Assembly: GCA_019348265.1 (NCBI GenBank)
Contig: JAHWJV010000199.1
Location: forward strand, 1-6,730
Direction of reading: 5' to 3'
Length of the DNA stretch: 6,730 nt
From: Gemmatimonadota bacterium
GTDB lineage: Bacteria > Gemmatimonadota > Gemmatimonadetes > Longimicrobiales > Longimicrobiaceae
Of the stretch, positions 1 through 6,280 are shown one piece after another (within the stretch, counting starts at the first letter, position 1; each line of letters begins with the position of its first letter). Below the pieces are notes generated by a model. It saw only the letters and a list, made by a program, of their open reading frames with translations, searched no databases and was not told the DNA's origin. The position numbers were made by a program, and so were the translations under genes.

Positions 1-475
1 GGTCGGGGGTGCCGCGCTGCTCACGATCGCGCTCCCGTTCCACGAGTTCAATCCGGAGATCACCTCGCGCACGTTTCCGACCGCGCTGGACCTCCTGATC
101 GCGATATTCGTCGCGGTGGCGGCAGTGGCGAGTGCGGTACGCACCAACTCCGACAGCGCCAGCACCGCCGCGGGTACGGCGATCGGCATCGCGCTCATAC
201 CGCCGCTATGCGTCGTGGGCCTCGGCCTCGGGATCCGGGATTTCGAGGTTGCCCAAGGTGCCACGATGCTGTTCGTGACCAACCTGACCGCCATTCTGTT
301 CGTATCGGTGGTGTCCTTCTGGGCGCTCGACGCTCGACGAGGCCACGCCGGGGAGCCCCACCATCGGGGCCGTGCGAGCGCTCCAGCGGGGCCGAAGGCG
401 CCCGGTGGAACGTTACCCTCAGGACCGCACCGTGTCACCGCGGAGACCCCGCCCCGACTTCCGGATCCTCGCTGA
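1..475 (+). CDS. DUF389 family integral membrane protein, 3' part only
   Basis: The frame is open from the left edge to a TGA at 473-475, so the true start lies outside the window. The visible part is about 157 residues. It holds hydrophobic helices and motifs typical of the DUF389 (TIGR00341-type) family: ITSRTFPTALDLL near residues 20-32, then SDSASTAAGTAIGIALIPP and LCVVGLGLG, then GATMLFVTNLTAILF. The family is a multi-helix inner-membrane protein of unknown biochemical role. The domain ends around FWALDARR near position 340. The last ~45 residues are rich in Pro, Arg, Gly and Ala with no helix, and may be a variable tail or out-of-frame reading after an indel. The next gene on this strand starts 211 bp later. 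I am confident of the family, not of the function or the exact C-terminus. Confidence 0.82.
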   Translation, partial: VGGAALLTIALPFHEFNPEITSRTFPTALDLLIAIFVAVAAVASAVRTNSDSASTAAGTAIGIALIPPLCVVGLGLGIRDFEVAQGATMLFVTNLTAILFVSVVSFWALDARRGHAGEPHHRGRASAPAGPKAPGGTLPSGPHRVTAETPPRLPDPR

Positions 476-595
476 CCCCCGCCGACTGAATTCGGGACAC
501 GTCCCCCTCGATCCACCCGGACACCGCCGCGGGGGTAAGCCATCTGTCCGCGGAAAGGAGCTAGCGCGGTTGGTGTCTTGCGCGTATCCAATCGT

Positions 596-663
596 GCTCC
601 CGGATAAGCGGAATGAACACCAGAAGTGGTGGGCTGGAGCAAAGAAGTCCCCGGTCCGGGAGC
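596..663 (+). promoter_or_regulatory. Possible nested stem-loop in the leader of the small membrane protein gene
   Basis: GCTCCCGG at 596-603 is perfectly complementary to CCGGGAGC at 656-663. Between them CACCA (618-622) pairs with TGGTG (627-631) around a GAAG loop. The element ends 13 bases before the AGAGG ribosome binding site at 677-681 of the downstream gene. I recognise no known riboswitch consensus. At this GC content short complementary arms are common by chance, so this is only a candidate cis-acting RNA structure. Confidence 0.3.
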
Positions 664-676
664 GCTACCACTCCGT

Positions 677-681
677 AGAGG
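677..681 (+). promoter_or_regulatory. Ribosome binding site that decides the start at 687
   Basis: AGAGG lies 5 bases before the ATG at 687. It supports starting there rather than at the ATG at 372 of the same open frame, whose upstream extension is Arg/Pro-rich and does not look like protein. Confidence 0.5.
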
Positions 682-686
682 TTCAA

Positions 687-1226
687 ATGACCAGACCACT
701 CCCGATCGTGATCGGAGTCACCCTGCTCGGCGGGCTTGCCGCCGACGCAGCGTGGGGAACTCCCGCAGGCGTGGGAGTGGCTGCATACGTTTCCGCTATG
801 GGCCTGGCCTTCATCATCCTCCAGCGGAACCAGCAGCATCTGAGCGAGGTGAAGGACGAACTGGCGGATCGCCGCGCCGAGGCGATGCGGAGGCGCGCAT
901 GCGCGACCCGTCCAGGTGAAACTGGTTCGAACGCGAGAGAAGCCTCTCGTCTCGACGCCCGCGCTCTCCACGGCGACGCAACGATGGAGAGGGTGCTACG
1001 GCTGGAAGGTCCCGAGCTCGATTTGATCGTGCAGGGGATGTGGCGGAGGCTGCTGGACCATACGCGCTGCGTTCAGTCGACTGCGCATATTCTCGAGCAG
1101 ATTGCACAGGCCCGCCAGTTCGGGAGGATCGACCACTGCCTGGTGTTCCAGGTGAAATCTCGGTCGCCAGGCGCCGCGTCCGGCGCTCCCGAATGGGCGC
1201 TACGGGTGGTGCACGCTCCGGTCTGA
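687..1226 (+). CDS. Hypothetical protein with two membrane helices and a cytoplasmic-type tail
   Basis: This is a 179-residue frame whose family I do not recognise. The N-terminus (MTRPLPIVIGVTLLGG) starts a first hydrophobic segment at about residues 4-20. A second (VGVAAYVSAMGLAFIIL) spans about 30-48. It is followed by a polar, helix-prone stretch, QRNQQHLSEVKDELADRRAE, with heptad-like character. Residues 75-100 look like a low-complexity linker. Residues 100-160 (MERVLRLEGPELDLIVQGMW and on) again look helical and use mostly G/C in third codon positions. The start is chosen on the AGAGG site 5 bases upstream and on the change from Arg/Pro-rich to membrane-like composition. The gene ends 22 bp from the convergent channel gene. 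An alternative is a shorter gene ending near 900 with a frame error after it, or a second start at the ATG at 984. The N-terminal half is the better supported part. Confidence 0.5.
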   Translation: MTRPLPIVIGVTLLGGLAADAAWGTPAGVGVAAYVSAMGLAFIILQRNQQHLSEVKDELADRRAEAMRRRACATRPGETGSNAREASRLDARALHGDATMERVLRLEGPELDLIVQGMWRRLLDHTRCVQSTAHILEQIAQARQFGRIDHCLVFQVKSRSPGAASGAPEWALRVVHAPV

Positions 1227-1248
1227 CCATCCCCCGCCCCGCCCCAAG

Positions 1249-2427
1249 TCATACGACCTCGTCTCCCATCGCGTCGTTCCGGTGGGGCGGCTGGCGGCCT
1301 CCCCACATTGCCTCGGAGCCAGCCGAGATCCCATCGCGCTCCACCAGCTGTATCTGCTGGCGTGGGTAGACCGGGATGATCTTGCCCACGTGCTCCGGCC
1401 GGGCCAGCTCCGCGCCGAACCGCAAGACGAGCTCGCTCTTCCACATTCGTTTTTCCCGCGCGCCCACCAGGTAGCGGATGGTGAAGTTCGCGCTCCAGTC
1501 GCTCGTAGAAGCGAAAACCTGCGGGGCGTCCGCCACCGAACTCTCCAGACCTTCCCGCCTCAGCAGCGCCTGGTATTCCCGCGCCGGCTCGCGCATGTAT
1601 TCGCCCACCACGGCCCGGCCGACGCGCGCCAGCACCTCCATGGTATACGAGAGGTCCGACTCGTGGGCGACGGGGACCGTAAGCTCGTCCCAAATGAAGG
1701 GGAAGTCTCTCGTGTAGTTGACCACGGAGCCGGTGACGATCTCGTTGTTCGGGAAGGTGATCATACGCCCGGTCGGCTGCTCCGCCTGCACCCAGCCCGG
1801 AGGGCGGTCGGGGCCGCCGTACTCCCAGACGGTCGTGTTCAGGAAGTCGATCCGGTACACGTCGCCGAAGACGTCGCCGACCGCGATCCGATCGCCGACC
1901 CTGTAATAGCCTTTGAAGGAGTTCAGCAGCCAGCCGGTAAAGCTCTCGATCGGCGTCTGCAGCGCCCACGACAGCGCGAGGCCCACGAGCCCGAGCGAGC
2001 CGGCGAGCGCGCGGATGTCTCCGAGCACCACGCTGAGGGCGATCCCCGCGGCGAGCAGCCAGATCGCCACGCCGGAGAGGGCGGCGATCGCGTCGGCGCG
2101 CTCCCAGTGCCCAAGCGCGCGGCGAAGCATCGTTCTCAGCAGGCGCACCAGCAGCCACGCGGCGAGCAGGATCCCGAGCGCCATCAAATACTTCGGCAGG
2201 TTTCCGACGAACCCGCTCCACATCGTCCGCAGGGCCCCTGCCGCCTCCGCCGCCGATTCGCGGGCGGTCGAATCCGTGTCCTGACGCACGGGAACGCTCC
2301 CGGTAGGATCCGTCGTCTGAACCGCCGCCGCGCTGCGACCGATCCCGACCTCGGCCGGAGAGAACGCCAGGAGGAGCAGGCCCGTGATCGCCACCGCAAA
2401 CATGGACGACTGACGGAACCGGTTCAT
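1249..2427 (-). CDS. MscS-family mechanosensitive ion channel
   Basis: This 392-residue protein should open as a tension-gated pore in the inner membrane and release solutes on hypo-osmotic shock. A likely signal peptide or first helix covers residues 9-25 (MFAVAITGLLLLAFSPA). Membrane helices follow at about 80-96 and 115-136. The pore-lining TM3 region (GLVGLALSWALQTPIESF) spans about 146-163. The MscS beta domain follows (FKGYYRVGDRIAVGDVFGDV, then FPNNEIVTGSVVNYTRDFPF), and then an alpha/beta C-terminal part. A segment with WVQAEQPTGRMI at about 212-223, before the PNN turn, is like the MscS subfamily whose members carry WVQADQSTGRIIH at this place. The start at 2427 is preferred over an ATG 105 bases upstream because a GAGGA site lies 5 bases before it and the extension is Arg-rich. 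It lies 309 bp downstream of the GH15 gene on the same strand, so it may have its own promoter. The family is secure; gating and ion preference are not known. Confidence 0.92.
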   Translation of the reverse strand: MNRFRQSSMFAVAITGLLLLAFSPAEVGIGRSAAAVQTTDPTGSVPVRQDTDSTARESAAEAAGALRTMWSGFVGNLPKYLMALGILLAAWLLVRLLRTMLRRALGHWERADAIAALSGVAIWLLAAGIALSVVLGDIRALAGSLGLVGLALSWALQTPIESFTGWLLNSFKGYYRVGDRIAVGDVFGDVYRIDFLNTTVWEYGGPDRPPGWVQAEQPTGRMITFPNNEIVTGSVVNYTRDFPFIWDELTVPVAHESDLSYTMEVLARVGRAVVGEYMREPAREYQALLRREGLESSVADAPQVFASTSDWSANFTIRYLVGAREKRMWKSELVLRFGAELARPEHVGKIIPVYPRQQIQLVERDGISAGSEAMWGGRQPPHRNDAMGDEVV

Positions 2428-2736
2428 CCGGGTCCTCGCGGTGTTCTGGATCGAGACACCAGCCCGCCGACGGGCCAGCATTCGCCGACGCTTCGGGACT
2501 CCCCGCCGTGGCGTGCGAGCATGCACTTTCATCTAGCGCGCCGACCGCTGCCGCCGTCGGAACTCACCCCCGACGTGCCGCAGAATGCGGACCGCGGACC
2601 TGCCGAAACCGCCTCCCGACCTGGGTCGCCGAATCGTTCGCGGACCTCGAGCCTCCTGCGCAGAGGACCTGGGGGCGCGGCGACCTTTCCCATACCGCCG
2701 CCGTGGATTTTCTCCGCCGGTGGAGCTGTCGCCAGC
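2428..2736. other. Intergenic stretch between GH15 and MscS genes
   Basis: These 309 bases hold no gene I can support. The frames crossing them are Arg/Pro/Gly-rich shadows. Apart from the ribosome binding site next to the channel gene I see no convincing -35/-10 pair and no hairpin followed by a T run on the minus strand. The length leaves room for an independent promoter for the channel gene. Confidence 0.5.
2433..2437 (-). promoter_or_regulatory. Ribosome binding site of the MscS-type gene
   Basis: TCCTC on the plus strand reads GAGGA on the coding strand, 5 bases before the ATG at 2427. It decides this start over the ATG at 2532. Confidence 0.6.
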
Positions 2737-3834
2737 CTAACGGCGACCCCGCTGCACCGCGGGGCGAGCCGCCTTTTGGGCGGCGGCGGATCCGAGGTTG
2801 AATGCGGTATCCACCAGCGCCACGTGAGAGAACGCCTGGGGAAAGTTTCCGACCTGGCGGCCCAGCCGGGGATCGTACTCCTCGGCAAGTAATCCTACGT
2901 CGTTGCGCAGCGCGAGAAGCCGCTCGAAGAGGCTTCTGGCGTCATCATGGCGGCCCAGCAACACCAGATTGTCGGCGAGCCAGAAGCTGCAGGCGAGGAA
3001 GGCACCTTCGCCCGGCGCGAGCCCGTCGTCGGTGGTGGCCGTGTCGTATCGCAGGACCAGCCCATCCGCCATCAGACGCCGCTCGATGTTCTCGACGGTA
3101 CCCCGCACGCGAGCGTCGTCGGCCGGAAGGAACCCGACGAGCGGGATGAGGAGCAGGCTCGCGTCGAGCTGCCTGGACCCGTATGCCTGGACGAACGATC
3201 CGATATCCGGGTTGTACGCCTTACGACAGACATCCGCGTGCACACGCTCCCGAAGAGCGCGCCACTCGTCGAGTGGAACCGGCAGGCCGAACGTCTCCGC
3301 GCCTTTGATCGCGCGATCGAGCGCCACCCAGGCCATCACCTTGGAATGGGTGAAGTGCTGCGGCCCCCCTCGCACCTCCCAGATCCCCTGGTCCGGCTGC
3401 TCCCAGATCGACACCAGGTGATCGACAAGAGCCCGCTGAAGCTGCCAGCCCTCGGCAGACGCCCGCAGCCCTCCCCGCCGCGCCTGGTAAAGCGCGTCCA
3501 TTACCTCGCCGAACACATCGAGCTGTACCTGCCCGTGAGCCGCGTTGCCGATCCGTACCGGGGTCGATCCCTCATACCCCGGGAGCCAGGGCACCTGCCA
3601 TTCGGTGAGGTGGTGCTCACCCGCCAACCCGTACATGATCTGGACCTGAGAGGGGCTCCCGGCCGCGGCACGGAGGAGCCAGTCGCGCCACGCGGCGGCT
3701 TCCTCGTAGTACCCGGCGTCCATCAGGGTAAGGAGCGTAAGGGTTGCATCGCGCAGCCAGCAGAAGCGGTAGTCCCAGTTCCGTGATCCACCGATCTGCT
3801 CCGGTAACGAAGTAGTCGGAGCGGCGACGATACC
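2737..3834 (-). CDS. Glycoside hydrolase family 15 (glucoamylase/trehalase-like), catalytic 3' part of a frameshifted gene
   Basis: This part encodes 365 residues of the (alpha/alpha)6-barrel catalytic domain of bacterial GH15 enzymes, which release glucose from the non-reducing ends of alpha-glucosides; mycobacterial members split trehalose. It opens with GGIVAAPTTSLPEQIGGSRN and then WDYRFCWLRDA, the family hallmark. The likely general acid is the Glu in GIWEVRGG (about residue 390 of the restored protein). The likely base is a Glu of GLLAEEYDP (about 555-556), followed by VGNFPQAFSHVALV. Both catalytic regions are intact. There is no start codon at this point: it continues the protein begun at 4544, joined through the G5 tract at 3833-3837. 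The open frame itself runs back to a GTG at 3927, but residues before 3834 are out-of-frame reading of the 5' part. The C-terminus ends normally at a TAG. The exact substrate cannot be told from sequence alone. Confidence 0.88.
   Translation of the reverse strand, partial: GIVAAPTTSLPEQIGGSRNWDYRFCWLRDATLTLLTLMDAGYYEEAAAWRDWLLRAAAGSPSQVQIMYGLAGEHHLTEWQVPWLPGYEGSTPVRIGNAAHGQVQLDVFGEVMDALYQARRGGLRASAEGWQLQRALVDHLVSIWEQPDQGIWEVRGGPQHFTHSKVMAWVALDRAIKGAETFGLPVPLDEWRALRERVHADVCRKAYNPDIGSFVQAYGSRQLDASLLLIPLVGFLPADDARVRGTVENIERRLMADGLVLRYDTATTDDGLAPGEGAFLACSFWLADNLVLLGRHDDARSLFERLLALRNDVGLLAEEYDPRLGRQVGNFPQAFSHVALVDTAFNLGSAAAQKAARPAVQRGRR
2747..2784 (-). repeat. Two GC-rich hairpins at the 3' end of the GH15 gene
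   Basis: On the coding strand GCCGCC/GGCGGC (2784-2779 with 2773-2768, 5-base loop) is followed by CCCCGC/GCGGGG (2764-2759 with 2752-2747, 6-base loop), both inside the last codons before the TAG at 2739. No T run follows, so they are not a standard intrinsic terminator. They may help end or stabilise the transcript, or be chance in GC-rich DNA. Confidence 0.3.
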
Positions 3835-4544
3835 CCCGGTGGATGGTACGTGAGTGCCTTCAGGGTAATCAGCGATCGCTGAACCGGCTCTGCCCACTCG
3901 CCCTGGTACGTGCAACGGCCCGCCCACTCGCGCCAGAACGACTCCGTTTCCGCGAGCGCCGTCGCCGCGTCTATGGAGTCCGGAATGGGGTGGTGCGAAG
4001 GCAGGTAGGCGAGCACGAAGGCGGCGGTCTCCCCCTCCGCGATGGTGAACTCACCCGCCGTGGTGAGATCTTCACCATGGAGGGGGACGACGGAATGCAG
4101 CACCACCATGTCTGGTCCGGCGATCGCGCGGAGGCGGCCATCGTCCAGCCGACTCACCCAGGGAACGATCGAGCCGTAGTCGAAGCGTAACACCACCTCG
4201 GTGCGGAGGATCATCCGCCCCCGCTTGCCGACCACGATGCGTACCAGGTCGGACGCCGAGCCGCGCGGCGGCATGAAGTCGATCAGGATGACTGCGCCCT
4301 CGGCGGTAGAGAACTCCGTCTCCAGGATCAGCGTCCCCTCCCTGTAGGCGCGCTTCACCCGCGCATCCGGATCGGCCGGTGCGATCTTCCATCGCCCATG
4401 CTGCGGAGTGGCGAGCAAGGCTGCAAAACAGGCGGCCGAGTCGAACCGCGGCCAGCAGAGCCAGTCGATGGAGCCGCTGCGCGAGACAAGCGCGGCCGTC
4501 TCGCAGTCGCCGATCAGGGCGTAATCCTCAATTCGTGCGGGCAT
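3723..4544 (-). CDS. Glycoside hydrolase family 15, N-terminal 5' part of a frameshifted gene
   Basis: The protein begins MPARIEDYALIGDCETAALV and continues SRSGSIDWLCWPRFDSAACF, the standard N-terminus of bacterial GH15 proteins of about 600 residues. That match is why the ATG at 4544 is taken rather than the upstream start at 4667; no strong ribosome binding site is visible. Residues 1-237 form the N-terminal beta-sandwich domain and linker, ending in SLITLKALTYHPPG. After position 3834 this frame leaves the family pattern and reads 36 unrelated residues to a stop at 3723. Re-reading one base at the G tract passes into the downstream frame and yields YHPPGGIVAAPTTSLPE with no gap against the usual family sequence, for a total of 602 residues. 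As it stands the gene would make only this non-catalytic fragment. No signal peptide is seen, so the enzyme is expected in the cytoplasm. It starts 155 bp after the DUF421 gene. Confidence 0.88.
   Translation of the reverse strand: MPARIEDYALIGDCETAALVSRSGSIDWLCWPRFDSAACFAALLATPQHGRWKIAPADPDARVKRAYREGTLILETEFSTAEGAVILIDFMPPRGSASDLVRIVVGKRGRMILRTEVVLRFDYGSIVPWVSRLDDGRLRAIAGPDMVVLHSVVPLHGEDLTTAGEFTIAEGETAAFVLAYLPSHHPIPDSIDAATALAETESFWREWAGRCTYQGEWAEPVQRSLITLKALTYHPPGVSSPLRLLRYRSRSVDHGTGTTASAGCAMQPLRSLP
3833..3837 (-). other. Frameshift point in the GH15 gene (G5 homopolymer)
   Basis: On the coding strand the codons read CCA CCG GGG GTA. Six Gs instead of five would give CCG GGG GGT ATC and continue straight into the catalytic part. 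One missing base in a homopolymer is the classic signature of a sequencing or consensus error, but it is also a natural slippage site. Confidence 0.8.
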
Positions 4545-4699
4545 CGGGTAACGACGCTTCGAAGATGCGCGGAATGGGGGCGATATGTTACCGATCAACC
4601 TGGCCGAGCGGACACCGGCTCCCGCCGAACGCCCGGACTTCGCCCGCCTCCTATGCACGCACTGCACCGCGACGCCGAAACACCCCCGGTCGCCGCGGG

Positions 4700-5209
4700 C
4701 TACGCGCCGCGCACGTCGGCAAGGGTACCTTCACCCCCGCGTTCTCGCGCCTTGATCACACTGAAGCTTCCGTCGGTCTCCAGCACAACGGCCGCGGCCT
4801 CGCCTGGATCCGCGAGGCCCGCGCTGCGGAGCGCCGCGAGGATCTCGGCCTCCGTCACCCGCTCCCTCCGCATCGAATCCCGCCGCAACTCCCCTTCGTG
4901 GAGCAGGAGAACCGGCTGCGCCTTCACCAGCCGTTCGAGCCGCCGGGACCTGACCGACGCCGTGGTGACGATGAACTGGAGCGCGATGAGCATCGCGAAC
5001 GCGACCACGGCCTGTGCCAGCGACGACGTATCCGAGAGCGAGGCGGTAGCGAGGATCGATCCGAACGCCACCGTCACCACGAAATCGAACGCATTCCATT
5101 TCGCCAGCGTGCGCTTTCCAGACGTGCGTAGCAGGACGACGATCGCGCAATAGGCGAGCACGCCGGTGACCAGGGTCCGCAGCAGAACGTCGAGGCCGTT
5201 GAACAACAT
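4700..5209 (-). CDS. DUF421 (YetF-like) membrane protein
   Basis: This 169-residue protein belongs to the DUF421/YetF family: short inner-membrane proteins with three helices and a small soluble C-terminal domain, of unsettled function. Helices lie at about residues 9-26, 41-58 and 64-82. The loop between the first two holds the family signature SGKRTLAKWNAFDFVVTVAF. The C-terminal domain begins near residue 92 with RLVKAQPVLLLHEGELRRD. It continues through the typical MRRERVTEAEILAALRSAGL and ends with VVLETDGSFSVIK. The start at the ATG at 5209 (MLFNGLDVLLRTLV) matches the usual family N-terminus; the frame could also open at a TTG at 5299, but that extension is not family-like. The gene lies 163 bp after the YihY-type gene and 155 bp before GH15 on the same strand. 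The family call is secure, the role is not known. Confidence 0.9.
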   Translation of the reverse strand: MLFNGLDVLLRTLVTGVLAYCAIVVLLRTSGKRTLAKWNAFDFVVTVAFGSILATASLSDTSSLAQAVVAFAMLIALQFIVTTASVRSRRLERLVKAQPVLLLHEGELRRDSMRRERVTEAEILAALRSAGLADPGEAAAVVLETDGSFSVIKARERGGEGTLADVRGA

Positions 5210-5344
5210 CTGGTCCAGGTATCCAGGGGTTATCCTCGAGGCCCGCGGCCAAAGTCGCTTCGATCCCTCCCACGGCGCCCCCCCGTAGCAGCTTTGCAAG
5301 AGCGCCGCCGCGTCTCCAGCCGGTGCCGAAGGGAAAACCCGCCG

Positions 5345-5375
5345 TGAGCCTGGAACGCGCCACTGGTGAGGCTCA
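5345..5375 (-). terminator. Candidate terminator after the YihY-type gene
   Basis: TGAGCCT (coding strand, 5375-5369) includes the stop codon TGA. It pairs perfectly with AGGCTCA (5351-5345) across a 17-base loop that has its own short CCA/TGG arms. The coding strand then reads CGGCGGG and TTTT (5337-5334). The T run is short and displaced from the stem, so termination is only a possibility. Confidence 0.35.
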
Positions 5376-6191
5376 GGAGCCTTCCCCCACCCGTCCGGCC
5401 GTGCCCGTTCGTCGCTTGAGTATTTCCGAGTTGAGCTCGGCGCCGAGGAGCAGGGCCGACGCGGACATAGAAAGGTAGAGCAGGAGCACGATCACGGCGC
5501 CTACGCTTCCGTATATAACGCTATAGCGAGCGAATTGTGATACGTAAGCCTTGAACGCGAGTGTCGCGATCACCCACGCTCCGACGGCGAGCACTGACCC
5601 CGGCGTCAGGATACGCAGGCGGTCTGATCGGTTCGGGCCGAAGTGATAGATCAGCGATACGGCGGTAATCACCAGCACGATCGCGGCGGGGATTCTCAAC
5701 CACGACCAGAACCACGCCGCTGCGCTCCCCACCCCCAGCCACACGGCGGCCTTACCGGCCATGGCCGGTAAGGCCGCCATCAGCACGGTGGCGATTGTGA
5801 TCAGCACCGCGAGCGCGACAGTGTACAGAACGGAGATCGGATACCGCTTCACGGCTGGTCTTTGTTCGGGAATGTCATACGCCTGGTTCAGAGCTCGCAT
5901 CGTAGAGCGCAGCCCCGCGGAGGCGATCCACACGGCGCTGATGATTCCGAAGGACAGCAGCCCGCCGTCCTCCGCTCGATCGATCTCGCCCAGCACCCCG
6001 GTGACGCGATCGAATGCGACCGGCGGAAGTACCTTGCCGGCGACGGTGAGCAATCGATCGAAGAGGCTTCCGAGATCCAGAAAGCTGAGCACCGCCAGCA
6101 GGAACAGCAGAAAGGGGAAGAGCGCCAGGAAGACGTCGTACGAAAGCGCCGCCGCGTAGGTCGGCATGTCGTCGTCGAAGTACTCACGCAC
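5373..6191 (-). CDS. YihY/virulence factor BrkB family membrane protein
   Basis: This 272-residue polytopic protein belongs to the YihY/BrkB family, once mislabelled ribonuclease BN and now regarded as inner-membrane proteins of uncertain function. Family marks in order are YAAALSYDVFLALFPFLLF (12-30), the block SAGLRSTMRALNQAYDIPEQ (91-110), IYHFGPNR (181-188), and YSVIYGSVGAVIVLLLYL (223-240) followed by LLGAELNSE. About six helices are seen, at roughly 16-38, 78-95, 120-145, 166-183, 199-216 and 228-250. The start used is a GTG with no clear ribosome binding site. The codons just upstream in frame (LRRLAAGT, 6192-6215) look like the missing start of the family N-terminus but have no in-frame ATG, GTG or TTG before a TAG at about 6250. 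The true start may therefore lie further up through a small indel, for example the ATG at 6244 in another frame. A perfect 34-bp palindrome sits within codons 138-149. Confidence 0.9.
   Translation of the reverse strand: MREYFDDDMPTYAAALSYDVFLALFPFLLFLLAVLSFLDLGSLFDRLLTVAGKVLPPVAFDRVTGVLGEIDRAEDGGLLSFGIISAVWIASAGLRSTMRALNQAYDIPEQRPAVKRYPISVLYTVALAVLITIATVLMAALPAMAGKAAVWLGVGSAAAWFWSWLRIPAAIVLVITAVSLIYHFGPNRSDRLRILTPGSVLAVGAWVIATLAFKAYVSQFARYSVIYGSVGAVIVLLLYLSMSASALLLGAELNSEILKRRTGTAGRVGEGS
5745..5778. repeat. Perfect 34-bp palindrome inside the YihY-type gene
   Basis: The left half GGCGGCCTTACCGGCCA (5745-5761) is the exact reverse complement of the right half (5762-5778), with no spacer. It codes on the minus strand for residues 139-149, AALPAMAGKAA, in a loop region between membrane helices. 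The flanking bases (C at 5744, A at 5779) do not pair, so symmetry stops sharply. Confidence 0.95.
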
Positions 6192-6280
6192 GGTGCCGGC
6201 GGCCAGCCTTCTGAGGCGTGTCCGTGGAAGCTGAGAAAGGGCATGGAGCTAGCTGACTCAAAGGTGAAGAGCGCCCGCGA

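Noticed and set aside
372..686. Upstream extension of the small two-helix gene to an ATG at 372
   Set aside because: The added ~105 residues overlap the DUF389 frame, are Arg/Pro-rich, and would make the AGAGG site before 687 meaningless.
894..905. 12-bp palindrome CGCGCATGCGCG
   Set aside because: It is short, made mostly of alternating C and G, and likely by chance at this base composition.
1073..2221. 382-residue minus-strand frame overlapping the MscS gene
   Set aside because: It is a frame-shifted shadow of the MscS gene, dominated by Arg, Gly and Ala.
2428..2532. Longer N-terminus for the MscS protein starting at 2532
   Set aside because: It is Arg-rich with no good ribosome binding site, whereas GAGGA lies 5 bases before the ATG at 2427.
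1282..2892. 536-residue open frame on the plus strand across the channel gene
   Set aside because: It is antisense to the clearly recognisable MscS gene, and its product is His/Arg/Pro-rich with no domain. Such frames are common opposite GC-rich genes.
2947..3786. 279-residue plus-strand frame opposite GH15
   Set aside because: It is antisense to the GH15 catalytic domain and shows no domain-like features.
3833..3840. Programmed -1 frameshift signal in GH15
   Set aside because: There is no X XXY YYZ heptamer: GGG can re-pair but GTA to GGT does not. No stop follows closely, and a simple homopolymer loss explains the data better.
4379..5153. Two ~250-residue plus-strand frames
   Set aside because: They run antisense to GH15 and DUF421 and are Arg/Ser/Pro-rich. 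The minus-strand families are unambiguous.
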